64,000 bases of DNA, taken from Lycorma delicatula. Its lineage: Eukaryota > Arthropoda > Insecta > Hemiptera > Fulgoridae. A program made the position numbers and the translations under genes. The notes beneath the pieces are model-generated. The model was not told the DNA's origin, did not search any database, and was given only the letters and a program-made list of their open reading frames with translations. Shown piece after piece: positions 1-10,960 of the stretch (position 1 is the stretch's first letter; every line of letters begins with the position of its first letter). The stretch is from positions 87,871,260-87,935,259 of the forward strand of contig NC_134458.1 of the NCBI RefSeq assembly GCF_047948215.1, given 5' to 3'.

Positions 1-452
1 CACAGCAAACAACGAAATATTTTTTGTTGTTTACTTCTATCAGGCCGGTATTGTCCTGCCAATCGACTTAGACATTTTTCAGCTGTAACCAATGTTTACC
101 CTATAAATTATTTTAAATATTTATAAATAATTTTCCAGTTCACCAAATCTCATGAAACTTTATGTACCGTTTCTTGAACCCTTCCTCTTGAAAACTTATT
201 AACTTCCAGAACCTGGCACCAAAAATTAAGTGTCCAAAAAACACTTCTCCAGTACTTATATTCTTCTATAAGCCAAATGGTTCGTAACCAAAAAATCGTA
301 ATAAAAATGTAATCCGTTGACCAAATCTCACAAAATTTTAAACACTTGTCCGTTAACCTTTCCACTATAATCCTATGTACTTTTCCGATCAAAAATCCGT
401 AAAAAACCAACCAAATTCACAGTATAACGCGAAGCTACAAATACACGTCCGA
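1..452. other. AT-rich sequence, no gene recognised
   Basis: Short open frames here have no recognisable motif and no splice context. I see no repeat family that recurs elsewhere in the window. Confidence 0.4.
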
Positions 453-467
453 ACGGTTCGAATATCC

Positions 468-765
468 TTCTTCCTTTTTCCTGTTTAGCCTCCGGCAACT
501 ACCGTTTAGATAATTCTTCACAAGATGAATGAGGATGATATGTATGAGTTTAAATGAAGCGTAGTCTTGTACATTCTCAGTTCGACCATTCCTGAGATGT
601 GTGGTTAATTGAAACCCAACCACCAAAGAACACCGGTATCCACGATCTAGTATTCAAATCAGGTGTAAAAATATCTGGCTTTACTAGGACTGGAACGCTG
701 GAACTCTCGACTTCCAAATCAGCTGATTTGGGAAGACGCGTTAACCACTAGACCAACCCGGTGGG
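468..765 (-). mobile_element. tRNA-derived SINE, copy A (full length)
   Basis: On the minus strand this reads a tRNA-like head (GGTCTAGTGGTTAACGCG as box A region, GTCCTAGTAAAG after the box B region), a body shared by six other copies here, and an A/G-rich tail of the AAAAGGAAGAAGG type. It is flanked by a 15-bp direct repeat with two mismatches (ACGGTTCGAATATCC at 453-467 and ACGGCTCGAGTATCC at 766-780), which I read as the target-site duplication. It is non-coding and should depend on a LINE for movement; which LINE is not shown. Confidence 0.85.
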
Positions 766-780
766 ACGGCTCGAGTATCC

Positions 781-1859
781 AAATTCAACTAACATAACGA
801 TGCTTGATCATACAAATCGGAACGGAACGCAAGGATAGCGGGAGATTTAAGTAACTCCCTCTGATCACAGAGCCTGGACAAAAGTCCCTTGCTCCTGTGT
901 CTTTCTTTTTCGGGCGGGTAATTATTTTATGGCGATTATATTTATTTCATGTTATTGACGGACGGAATTAATTATTGCGTTCCGATCCTTTAGACTAGCT
1001 GAGTATTCATTCACCGGGGCTGACCTCGGGAGACAAGCCGCGTGTGAGCTTCGTTCTCTCGGCGACATTCCCCTTCAGTCCGTCCCCTGACGTCCTAAAG
1101 TCTTCCGGTCCAGCAGCAATACGCCTCCTGGAGGCCCCAGTTGTTGGAGGGATGCGATGCACTTCCTTAGCCAGAGGAAGTCGCATGTGGGTGGCAACGA
1201 TATAATTGTAGCTCTCAAGATCAAAGGTTAAAGCTCTTTAAAACACTCTTCGGGTTTAAAATTTCGCAATTATCACGGATTCCCGGTAGTATAACTCGCC
1301 CGTATGCAATTCAAAATAGAATAAAAGTGATTTTGAAATTCTTTAAAGTTATATTTTGAATATCTTTCAGGGCAACAGCGAAGGTTTACTACTTTAACCG
1401 TCATAAAACGCAAATCGAGATGGGAATTGGAACACTGATTACGAACTTACCTTAGTAGCTTTCATCCTTCAGCGTTTTTTTCTTCCGATTTTTTAAGTGT
1501 GTCTGTACTTTGTATAAAGGCTTAGAATTTACAAATTTTGTTAAAATAAAAATTACGAAATATTAGTTTTTATCGATTTTTTTCGTGGCTTCGGCTAGCT
1601 CTGAGGATTACCCGATATAGAGGCTCCCAGCTTTTTTTTTTGTTTTCTTTTCAGCTCCCCTGGGCCGGACCGACTTGTTGGTATTACGCCACTCAGGGGA
1701 GTGTCTTTAAACTCAATATGCCTCCCCACCAACTGGCTAATCCCCGGCATGGCAGGTCGGCCTACCGGTTAGCTCTTTTTGAGAGTATTGCCCTTTTGGA
1801 CTTTGAAGCCATACCTAGTGTGTCGTGACGTGGTGCCGGGTCTTTTCGGTATTCAGTGT
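781..1859. other. Unassigned sequence with moderately GC-rich patches
   Basis: Patches at about 1010-1200 and 1640-1830 are more GC-rich than the surroundings and look like eroded repeat pieces. I find no coding motif in them. The open frame at 1640-1828 has no recognisable domain. Confidence 0.35.
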
Positions 1860-2330
1860 GCTGTTACCTGACTGTTACCCATGGAGTCCTTGGTGGCTCA
1901 TCAGTGCCAACACACCGCAGCATGTTGGACCTCACCAGCAAGGCTGTCCACCCAGTCCTATTCTAGCCAACACCTTGTCTTCTCTCATCGGAGTATTTCT
2001 GTAGTACGACTTGTCTAACAAAACTAGCAATATTATTCCAATTTAACTCGCTTCTTAGCATGTACTCAATTGTTGTCTCTGGAGTTATACTGTGAGTGCC
2101 TTCTATGTCTAAGTGTGTCCCACCTATTGCACTCAAAAAAGGTGTGCTTAGCATCATCTATCTCGTTGCAGTAGTTGCAAATTAGCTCCCAGCCTGGTTT
2201 ATCATAACTCCACTCTGCGTCCCGCCATTCACGGTGGTTCGTCTAACACGGTGCGAGGTCTTTTCCTTACACCCTGCGATGTAGGATCTTCTCAGCAGAT
2301 GTCTCTGAGACTCCGGTGCTCGGACACGGC
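1860..2330 (-). mobile_element. 3' fragment of an R1-like non-LTR retrotransposon
   Basis: On the minus strand, 2120-2210 reads WELICNYCNEIDD followed by AKHTFFECNRW. This is the Cys/His zinc-knuckle found after the reverse transcriptase of R1/jockey-type LINEs. After a frameshift near 2125 it continues as THSITPETTIEYMLRSELNW, a C-terminal stretch typical of R1-clade ORF2, and ends in a stop at 1963-1965. The reverse transcriptase core is absent, so this is a 5'-truncated dead copy. Family assignment is from memory of motifs; the clade is less certain than the LINE identity. Confidence 0.7.
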
Positions 2331-3473
2331 AGCCCTTTCAAAGACGCCTGTGCTAAACCCAGTTTCGAAACGGTTTTTATGCCTGTAACACATACATCAT
2401 GTGCAACTGCCAAGACTCTTATGAAGTTGAAATTCGAACCTGCTCCACAATCTCAATATTTAACACCCCGTGATTTTCACTTCATTCCGCAGTTAAAAAG
2501 GTATAGTACATTAAAAGTATTCATATCACCACGGATGATGAACTGAAGGAAACAGTAAGGTCATGTATCAAGAAAAGACCACCTACCAGTCATTCTGCAC
2601 TGACGGTGTGAAAAAACCGGTTCATCGTTGAGAGAAATGCATAGCTGTAAATGCCAACTACTTGAAAAAATATTTTCATCCACAAAACGATTTTGTATAA
2701 GTAAATTGTCCTTTAATGAAAAACAAAAAAAGAAACAAAATATATAACATAAGTTACATTAGAAATTTAACTCTAGAAATTGATATTAACGAATTGGGAT
2801 TTTCTGCTAGTGATCGGTACATTCCGGTGCCACTCCTCATAATAAATAGTATTATTAATAAAATAATAATTACTAATATATATTATACTAATATATTATT
2901 AGTATAATAATACTATTATAAAAATAATAATTTTGAAATTATTGATTTTAAAATTATTGTTGTTTTCTTAAGGATTTTTGCTTATAACTTGTTTTATTTG
3001 GAATGTTTTAGTAATATTGTGTTTTTGTTTTTGTATGTTTTCATCTGTGTTTTTATTATCACTCCATAGCTACTGTTTTTAAAGTTCTAATTATTATTTT
3101 TTGTATTTGACTGTATAATTGTTATTATTATTATTATTGTTATTATTATTGTGTTTTGAATATAGTATTTTTAATTTATATATGGGTGTTGACTTGTGGC
3201 TGTTCGTGTGTGACTTTATGTGATATTGTGCAACATACAAAGGTTTTGTGTAACTGTTCTGTTGCACAAACAAAGCAAATAAAAATATAAAAAAATAAAA
3301 ATAAATGAAAAATAATATTATAATAGTATTATTAGTATAATAGGTTATACGCGCCTTCCCTGTGGACGGTACAACTGAAAAGTAAGAAGCAGTATTTATT
3401 ATGTACGTTTTGCAGCATCTTGTTGAATAGCACTCAAACATGTTTGGAGTCTGAGAGTGAAATAAATAGAGGC
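2331..3473. other. AT-rich low-complexity region
   Basis: It contains (ATT)n-type runs near 3117-3152 and several AT palindromes (2830-2935, 3305-3345). The open frame on the minus strand at 3094-3441 owes its Asn run to the microsatellite and is not credible as a gene. Confidence 0.5.
3117..3152. repeat. (TTA)n microsatellite
   Basis: Near-perfect trinucleotide run of TTA units interrupted by single changes. Confidence 0.8.
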
Positions 3474-3575
3474 AACCAGTAAACGATGCTCATCCATCCG
3501 ACCATTCATTTAATGAAATGTGTACTAATAATATTTTAAAATCCCAAAAATATGTGTGAGTATTTTTTCAATAAG
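3474..3575. repeat. Dispersed 100-bp repeat, left copy flanking the RTE element
   Basis: The stretch containing CATCCATCCGACCATTCATT and a following AT-rich segment recurs in the same orientation at 6501-6600 with roughly 80% similarity by eye. The two copies bracket the RTE LINE and SINE fragment. They are far too diverged to be a target duplication of the young LINE. Confidence 0.6.
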
Positions 3576-3633
3576 CATTGCGAAGTACGTTTAAAACAAA
3601 TCTAGTTTCTTTTTTTTTTTTTTTTTTTTGTCT

Positions 3634-5370
3634 TCAGTCATTTGACTGGTTTGATGCAGCTCTCCAAGATTCCCTATCTAGTGCTAGTCGTTTCATTTCA
3701 GTATACCCTCTACATCCTACATCCCCAACAATTTGTTTTACATACTCCAAACGTGGCCTGCCTACACAATTTTTCCCTTCTACCTGTCCTTCCAATATTA
3801 AAGCGACTATTCCAGGATGCCTTAGTATGTGGCCTATAAGTCTGTCTCTTCTTTTAACTATATTCTTCCAAATGCTTCTTTCTTCATCTATTTGCCGCAA
3901 TACCTCTTCATTTGTCACTTTATCCACCCATCTGATTTTTAACATTCTCCTGTAGCACCACATTTCAAAAGCTTCTAATCTTTTCTTCTCAGATACTCCG
4001 ATTGTCCAAGTTTCACTTCCATATAAAGCGACACTCCAAACATACACTTTCAAAAATCTTTTCCTGAGATTTAAATTAATTTTTGATGTAAACAAATTAT
4101 ATTTCTTACTGAAGGCTCGTTTAGCTTGTGCTATTCGGCATTTTATATCGCTCCTGCTTCGTCCATCTTTAGTAATTTTACTTCCCAAATAACAAAATTC
4201 TTCTACCTCCATAATCTTTTCTCCTCCTATTTTCACATTCAGTGGTCCATCTTTGTTATTTCTACTACATTTCATTACTTTTGTTTTGTTCTTGTTTATT
4301 TTCATGCGATAGTTCTTGCGTAGGACTTCATCTATGCCGTTCATTGTTTCTTCTAAATCCTTTTTACTCTCGGCTAGAATTACTATATCATCAGCAAATC
4401 GTAGCATCTTTATCTTTTCACCTTGTACTGTTACTCCGAATCTAAATTGTTCTTTAACATCATTAACTGCTAGTTCCATGTAAAGATTAAAAAGTAACGG
4501 AGATAGGGAACATCCTTGTCGGACTCCCTTTCTTATTAGGGCTTCTTTCTTATGTTCTTCAATTGTTATTGTTGCTGTTTGGTTCCTGTACATGTTAGCA
4601 ATTGTTCTTCTATCTCTGTATTTGAACCCTAATTTTTTTAAAATGCTGAACATTTTATTCCAATCTACGTTATCGAAAGCCTTTTCTAGGTCTATAAACG
4701 CCAAGTATGTTGGTTTGTTTTTCTTTAATCTTCCTTCTACTATTAATCTGAGGCCTAAAATTCCTTCCCTTGTCCCTATACTTTTCCTGAAACCAAATTG
4801 GTCTTCTCCTAACACTTCTTCCACTCTCCTCTCAATTCTTCTGTATAAAATTCTAGTTAAGATTTTTGATGCATGACTAGTTAAACTAATTGTTCTGTAT
4901 TCTTCACATTTATCTGCCCCTGCTTTCTTTGGTATCATAACTATAACACTTTTTTTGAAGTCTGACGGAAATTCCCCTTTTTCATAAATATTACACACCA
5001 GTTTGTATAATCTATCAATCGCTTCCTCACCTGCACTGCGCAGTAATTCTACAGGTATTCCGTCTATTCCAGGAGCCTTTCTGCCATTTAAATCTTTTAA
5101 TGCTCTCTTAAATTCAGATCTCAGTATTGTTTCTCCCATTTCATCCTCCTCAACTTCCTCTTCTTCCTCTATAACACCATTTTCTAATTCATTTCCTCCG
5201 TATAACTCATCAATATATTCCACCCATCTATCGACTTTACCTTTCGTATTATATATTGGTGTACCATCTTTGTTTAACACATTATTAGATTTTAATTTAT
5301 GTACCCCAAAATTTTCCTTAACTTTCCTGTATGCTCCGTCAATTTTACCAATGTTCATTTCTCTTTCCAC
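3634..5370 (-). pseudogene. RTE reverse transcriptase (ORF part 2)
   Basis: A 578-residue open frame for reverse transcriptase, which copies element RNA into DNA at a nicked target. Visible motifs: RPLSLTSHASKIL-like finger region (RTISLTSHASKIL), LAFIDLEKAFDNVDW (motif A), GVRQGCSLSPLLFNLYMELA (motif B), RFADDIVILAES (catalytic motif C), YLGSKITKDG (thumb) and a C-terminal WCYRRMLKIRW / RDRLIGHILRH tail typical of RTE proteins. It is in the same frame as the endonuclease upstream, from which one TAG codon (5392-5394) separates it. The coding frame is otherwise intact. The stop and the 5' truncation make this copy non-autonomous. Confidence 0.93.
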
Positions 5371-5391
5371 TTCTGAACACTTTTCTTTAAT

Positions 5392-6261
5392 CTACTCTTC
5401 TTTCGCCAGTTTGCATTTCCTATTTATAGCATTTCTTAATTGCCGATAGTTCCTTTTACTTTCTTCATCATTAGCATTCTTATATTTTCTACGTTCATCC
5501 ATCAGCTGCAATATATCGTCTGAAACCCAAGGTTTTCTACCAGTTCTCTTTATTCCGCCTAAGTTTGCTTCTGCTGATTTAAGAATTTCCTTTTTAACAT
5601 TCTCCCATTCTTCTTCTACATTTTCTACCATATCTTTTTTACTCAGACCTCTTGCGATGTCCTCCTCAAAAATCTTCTTTACCTCCTCTTCCTCAAGCTT
5701 CTCTAAATTCCACCGATTCATCTGACAACTTTTCTTCAGGTTTTTAAACACCAATCTACATTTCATTATCACCAAATTATGGTCGCTATCAATGTCTGCT
5801 CCAGGGTAAATTTTGCAGTCAACGAGTTGATTTCTAAATCTTTGCTTAACCATGATATAATCTATCTGATACCTTGCAGTATCGCCTGGCTTTTTCCAAG
5901 TGTATATTCTTCTATTATGATTTTTAAATTGGGTGTTGGCAATTACTAAATTATACTTCGTGCAAAACTCTATAAGTCGGTCCCCTCTTTCATTCCTTTT
6001 GCCCAGCCCGTATTCACCCACTATATTTCCTTCCTTGCCTTTTCCAATGCTTGCATTCCAATCTCCAACTATTATTAAATTTTCATCTCCTTTTACGTGT
6101 TTAATTGCTTCATCAATCTCTTCGTATACACACTCTACCTCATCATCATCATGGGCGCTTGTAGGCATATAAACGTTAACAATCGTTGTCGGTTTAGGTT
6201 TTGATTTTATCCTTATTACAATGATTCTATCGCTATGCGTTTTGAAAGTTGAAAGTTTCAT
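5392..6261 (-). pseudogene. RTE endonuclease domain (N-terminally truncated)
   Basis: Open frame of 289 residues. It has the exonuclease-endonuclease-phosphatase fold motifs LIIVGDWNASIG, QIDYIMVKQRF and DSDHNLVIMKC, that is the later catalytic Asp/Asn/His set. The first part of the domain, normally about 100 residues carrying the early Asn and Glu, is missing. Insect databases often label this family craniofacial development protein 2-like. It nicks target DNA to prime reverse transcription. A single in-frame TAG at 5392-5394 (read LAKEE-stop-IKEKCS) divides it from the reverse transcriptase. Confidence 0.9.
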
Positions 6262-6312
6262 TTGTCGTAAATACTTAATAAATAAAAAGGTATAGTAAAT
6301 TATTATTATAAG

Positions 6313-6385
6313 TCTTCTTCTTTTTCCTGTTTACCCTCCGGTAATTAACTTTCAGATAATACATCAGAGTATGAATGAGGATGAT
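6313..6385 (-). mobile_element. SINE tail fragment, copy B
   Basis: It matches the 3' part of the SINE in antisense (CTTTTTCCTGTTTACCCTCC and GAATGAGGATGAT). Similarity is lost beyond about 6385. It is an old, truncated copy without recognisable flanking duplication. Confidence 0.65.
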
Positions 6386-6500
6386 TGGCGTAGGCACCCA
6401 TACACTCTTAGTAACTTAACATCTAGCGAAACCTGTGAGTCCGACACACGCTGCTTGTAGATGGGGTTCCTCAGACTCGTAAAAAAAAAAAAAAATAAAA

Positions 6501-6600
6501 TAACCAGAAAACGATGCATCCATCCGACCATTCATTTAACGTAATATGTATTAATAATTTTAATATTTTAAAATCATAAAAAAAATGTGCGAGTATTACT
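6501..6600. repeat. Dispersed 100-bp repeat, right copy
   Basis: Second copy of the repeat at 3474-3575, same orientation, preceded by an A-run at 6481-6495. Confidence 0.6.
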
Positions 6601-6798
6601 ATTATAAAGATTGAAATTCACATTTACAAATATGAATTTATTTTGTCATAGTATTTGTACATACATCTAAGTTAGCAGTTCACAAAATGTTTAGTTCTAT
6701 GTAATCAGGTAAAAGATTTATTAGTAAATATTTATTTGTACATTAAATGGCAATATAAATTATGATGGTAACAATATTTGCAGTTATAAAACAGTGTA

Positions 6799-7356
6799 TT
6801 AAATTAAAAACGTCACCTTCTTCTTAGGTCTATTTTTATTATAGTTAATACATGATTTTAACTTAGGTTTATCTGTATCATTGTCAGCAAGTACTTTTTT
6901 TGCTATCTCAAGATTTTTATTTTTCTTAATAGCATTTATATTTCTCTTGTGCTTCATTATATTCCTTTTTATTGCTTTTACTTTCACAGAGGCATGATTT
7001 CCAATTTTAACATTTTCAATATTTTTTTCTTTATCTAAATTATTTTCACTTTTAGATAGATTTAAAGTGTTAGAATTTCCTGCTGAAATGTTACAATCAT
7101 TACTCCTATCACTTTTTGAATTTAACTGTTCTTTGACAGATTGCTCATCACACTCAACCGAATTGTTTCCTTCACCACCACCTGCATTGTTAATACTAGG
7201 TTTAACATAACGATTATTATATTCAGCTTCTACAAACATGTCACTGAAGTCAGTCCACGATAAATTTTTTTTTACATCTTTAACCATATTCCACCACTGT
7301 TGACATTTTCCTGTTAACTGATTGGTTGCTAATCTAACCCAATATTTTTCAGGAAC
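6799..7356 (-). CDS. Gag-like protein, exon 2 (gag domain and basic tail)
   Basis: This exon starts at a consensus acceptor (TTATTTAATTTGCAG then GTTCCTGAA) and ends at a stop at 6799-6801, giving 185 residues. The beginning, VPEKYWVRLATNQL followed by TGKCQQWWNMV and LSWTDFSDMF, has the Trp-rich pattern of retrotransposon gag capsid domains (the Arc/PNMA-like fold group). The C-terminal half is Ser/Asn-rich and then strongly Lys-rich, with no CCHC zinc knuckle. There is no reverse transcriptase, protease, integrase or LTR nearby. AATAAA signals lie downstream at about 6730-6750. Both exons are uninterrupted and in the same phase, so a co-opted (domesticated) gag gene is possible. A gag-only remnant of a retroelement is the alternative. 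Confidence 0.6.
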   Translation of the reverse strand, partial: VPEKYWVRLATNQLTGKCQQWWNMVKDVKKNLSWTDFSDMFVEAEYNNRYVKPSINNAGGGEGNNSVECDEQSVKEQLNSKSDRSNDCNISAGNSNTLNLSKSENNLDKEKNIENVKIGNHASVKVKAIKRNIMKHKRNINAIKKNKNLEIAKKVLADNDTDKPKLKSCINYNKNRPKKKVTFLI

Positions 7357-8702
7357 CTGCAAATTAAATAAGAAAATTTTTTACTTATTAATTTTTAATA
7401 GTTGAATTATATTTACCGAGAATAATTTAGACCGTGTTTCACAAAAAGGCTAAATATACAGTAACATCTAAGTATTGGACTGATTATCACGACTGCTTGG
7501 GTCATTTGGCCTAATTGTTTAAATGTTTGCCGGGTAACAAGCGGTATGTTTACATTCAAACATGAAAGGTAATAAACAGATTTTCAGCTTTTCAAGGAAT
7601 TTTAAGAATTAAATATTTTATAATTCAGTCTTGAAAATGACATCTCTCAAAGATAATTCCATCAAAATACTAATTTTTGAGAGGGTTGAGATTTTTTAGT
7701 AATTTTCATGCAAATAACATTTGTTTTCAAAACCATCAAGTATTATTTCAACCTAAAATTGTGAAATAAAAGTGAATAAACCACAGCTCAAATCACATAC
7801 AGCGATAAAATATCAAAACTAATACAAATCAGAAATCATCATCTAATATGAATATTAATTTAGAGGTAATGTAAATATTTATCACTTTATATGTAACATT
7901 GTTAATGTCAGAAAAATATTGCTTACTATTCATGATATGTTCCAGTGGATGTTTTATGCTAAGTATTATCAGTTATCGGAAATCTCAACCTCAGAAGTTT
8001 CAAGAATCAATTAGTAAGCAACAGCATGCTTTCTAGCCGTTTCATTGGCATCTAGTGAGAGTCTATACAAAATACAATGGTCAATAATTTTGATTTAAAT
8101 ATATTTTTTCAAACTGGTGTACCGCTCCTTCACCCTCAGGAGAAAAATATTATCGTACATTAATTTTGTTAACACTGGGAAAAAATGACTGCTTTTCATT
8201 TCTATCCTACCAACAGTAAGTTCACTTTTTTGAAAAAAAAAATAACTCACTACAAATGATTAGATATAAAAACAAAATTATAGGCATTTATGAGTAAAAC
8301 GAAGTTTATTATTATTTACTCAGTCATATATTGATATCATGTATATTAGATAAAAAGTTATGATTATCTGGCTGTGATAAGCAATATTTCACTAATGTTT
8401 GGCCTAATAAAATTTACTGCACTTTGGAAATCAAGATTTCTACTACAGTGAGTCACAAAGACGTATTAAAGACGTCGTGTTTATTAAGAATACATTTCTT
8501 TAACCATTGTCAGTTTACCTACACAGATTTGACAAAGGTTTAGTACTAAGGGAGAAGTAAAAAAAAAAAAAAAACATTAACCTCAATAGCAGATTAATGA
8601 GATCATTATCAATAGACAGTATAAATTATTCATGTCAAAATTTTCCTTAAAATATGCTCTCTAAACATTATGTCTACTTATCAATACAATTGTGCAATTT
8701 AC
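7357..8702 (-). other. Predicted intron of the gag-like gene
   Basis: Donor AAG/GTAAAT at 8703/8702 and acceptor TTTGCAG/GTT at 7357/7356 give a 1,346-base intron that joins the exons in phase 0. Its interior is AT-rich, with no element I recognise. Confidence 0.55.
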
Positions 8703-9305
8703 CTTACAACATAAAAATATATCTGATATACTTCTTATGAATTTTTGTCTATTTCTTTTAGTGCCGCTTTCAAAATGTGGTAAGGGTGCACCTACAGATT
8801 TATTTTTTGTTTTTGCTAATCTGCCTTTTTCATCAATGAACCAACGTGTAGAATTATAATCAGTTTTTGACGTAGCATCTTCGCGAGCTTTCTCTAATTC
8901 CTTGCCAAAACTATTCACTTTAGATGAAATAGTAGAAACATCATTGTCTAATTCACGGCCAATTGTCAAAAGTTCTTGTAATAAATTTGAAAGTATATCG
9001 TAACAATCGGTTGAAGTTGTCTCAGAATTAATTTCCTCACTGAGTAAATTAAATAATTGTGTAATTTCATTAGACAATTTACGTCCAAATGATTCAACAG
9101 ACTGTTCGATTTTCTCAGTAACTGAATGAACTTCAGATTTTAAACTGTTGACAGTCACCTGTAAATTTTGAATTTTTTCATTTACTATTTTTGAATCGGA
9201 TGTTATTGTTTCTAATTCATATGATATGGCTCTTATTCGACCTGCAGCTCTTTTCCTACGATCCTCCTTTTCATTTTCATCTTGCTCTTTAATGTTTGAT
9301 GCCAT
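8703..9305 (-). CDS. Gag-like protein, exon 1 (coiled-coil region)
   Basis: Starts at ATG 9305 in a plausible context (AAAATGG) and encodes 201 residues before a GT donor. Heptad-like, charged helical sequence (EKIQNLQVTVNSLKSEVHSV, VESFGRKLSNEITQLF, ELEKAREDATSK) suggests a long coiled coil. The last residues (FIRSISDIFLCCK) join to VPEKYWVRL of exon 2 to make a continuous gag-like domain, which is the main argument for splicing. Without splicing the frame would run 13 codons further to 8661. I cannot name an orthologue. Confidence 0.6.
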
Positions 9306-9364
9306 TTTAAATAAAAATTTAATCCAATTTTGTTTAATGCTTAACTATGAATGAATAAATAAAT

Positions 9365-9390
9365 AAATATATATATATATATATATATAG
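9365..9390. repeat. (TA)n microsatellite
   Basis: Near-pure TA run upstream of the gag-like gene start. Confidence 0.85.
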
Positions 9391-9792
9391 AATATTTATA
9401 CTACATTGTTTCTATGGTAATTGTTTTAGAATAAAATCTTTTCTACAATACTTGAAAATTATTAAAAATATTAATTAAAGAGACTGTATACTTTTCATAC
9501 TGAACTATAAATAAAACAGAATTCACATTATCAAACAAAAAATGATAACCTAGTAAATTTGGTTTACCAAAATCAAAAATATTTGTATTCAAACCTGACT
9601 GGTGTAATTGTAATAAAACTTTGGAAAAATGTGTACAGCTTTCCAAATGATAAAAAAAAAGCATTTAAAAACATCTCATTCCACCATTGAATCCACTTTG
9701 TTCAAACATGCTCACACATGTACAAAAAATGACAACAGGAAGATCTTACATATAAACAATAGGGCAAAAAGTAGATGTGCTTAAATAACTTT

Positions 9793-9795
<3 letters not shown>

Positions 9796-9827
<32 letters not shown>
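9796..9827. repeat. (TA)n microsatellite
   Basis: Dinucleotide TA run following TTTATT. Confidence 0.85.
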
Positions 9828-9832
<5 letters not shown>

Positions 9833-9849
9833 TTATTTATATAATAAAC

Positions 9850-9883
9850 ACAACGAGGGTGTACGAGGGTACACCCTCGTTGT
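9850..9883. repeat. Perfect 14-bp inverted repeat (hairpin)
   Basis: Arms ACAACGAGGGTGTA (9850-9863) and TACACCCTCGTTGT (9870-9883) flank a 6-base loop CGAGGG. It is GC-rich compared with its surroundings. Confidence 0.85.
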
Positions 9884-10359
9884 GGGTATAGTATATATAT
9901 AAACCACTTAAAAATTATATTCTACATGAAAAAAATCAGTATAAATTACAGATGCTCTTCAAACACGTAAACAACTGAGATCTTTCATTCATTAGTACCA
10001 TCAGTGCTCCCAGTGACACTCTCAGAAGAAGCTTAACATAATGCGAAAAATTAGCAGACATGAAATACCCAATACACAAACAATCCATCCAAAATTTTTT
10101 TTACACATTATTCATTACATTATGTTAACAGACTGCATCTTAACTCATTCATTACTTGTACCATGTTATAAACAAATGACAAGATACAAAGGGTGGCTGA
10201 GATGTATTATGAATAACTACCAAATGAAAAACGATAGTCAAATGAAAAGAAACAAAAATGTATTGGATCCAAGAATTGATAAACACTAATCACGCATCTC
10301 CTAAGATGTTTTAACATCTCCACATATCACATTGGATTTGCAGTTGACCAGCTTTCAAA

Positions 10360-10960
10360 TTGTTAGTCATGTACAGATGATTGAAATTCTAGAACGGTGT
10401 CAAGAGAATATTTTTTGCAGAGTTCTGTGTTTTGAATTTTTTCATTTTGCCAAACCATAACCGATATTGTATGCTTTACAATTTTAATTCTGGGTGATAT
10501 GATGCACCCAATTTTCATCTCCCATCAGAAATATTGAAAAGATAGTCATTTCCCTTTCCATGATACATTTCAGAAGCTGTTCACAACATTCTTTCATTGT
10601 TTGTTCTTTTCTGTGAGTTTGCATAGTATTCAGCATGAACAGACTCTACAGTAGCCCAGTTGTGCAATAATATGTCCTACTTGTTCTTTTAAATAGCTAT
10701 CTGGTTGGCAATCTATTGTTTTTTGCAATGACTATATTGAATCAATTCATACACCTCCTTTTGGTGCTTCTTGGCAGTCATAGAAACTGGTCCACCACAG
10801 CATGATTTATTATAATATTTGCTTTACCAGATTCAAATGCATAGAGTTTTATTGCCCACCTACTCAAAGTATTTCGATCAACAGTTTCATCTACAAAAAC
10901 AAGTTTTAGATGATTATTCACTTTTTCCACTATTAAAATTTCAATCACTGTTTTTGTTTT
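10360..10960 (-). pseudogene. Decayed mariner-family transposase
   Basis: Minus-strand translation, read through several frames and stops, shows mariner landmarks in order: VDRNTLSRWAIKLYAF (helix-turn-helix), CCEQLLKC-like segment with ERE, then YLFNISDG and MKKFKTQNSAKNIL. The last corresponds to the KKFKTQPSAGKVM block following the first catalytic region of mariners. It has many stops and no complete catalytic triad, so it is long dead. I did not find its inverted repeats. Confidence 0.6.

Larger units (their letters stand above)
3610..6262 (-). mobile_element. RTE-type LINE, copy 1 (5'-truncated, 2.65 kb)
   Basis: Minus-strand non-LTR element ending in a poly-A tail (poly-T at 3610-3629) directly after CTGAAGAC. 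It encodes most of an apurinic-type endonuclease and a complete reverse transcriptase. The 5' end is lost inside the endonuclease. I found no convincing target-site duplication. Related copies lie at 43,322, 44,881 and 59,272. The 59.3-kb copy is almost identical over the shared 1.2 kb, so this lineage was recently active. Confidence 0.92.
9391..10320. other. AT-rich intergenic sequence
   Basis: Apart from a TA microsatellite and a hairpin, listed separately, I see nothing. Open frames at 9443-9664 (minus) and 10041-10289 (plus) lack recognisable motifs. Confidence 0.4.

Noticed and set aside
3094..3441. 115-codon minus-strand frame
   Set aside because: Its Asn run comes from a TTA microsatellite and it has no domain or splice context.
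3578..5449. Plus-strand open frames of 65-148 codons across the RTE element
   Set aside because: They are antisense to a clear reverse transcriptase/endonuclease and have no motifs; the same shadows recur at 59.2-60.5 kb.
3610..6262. Target-site duplication for RTE copy 1
   Set aside because: Comparison of both flanks gave no convincing match, unlike copies 3 and 4.
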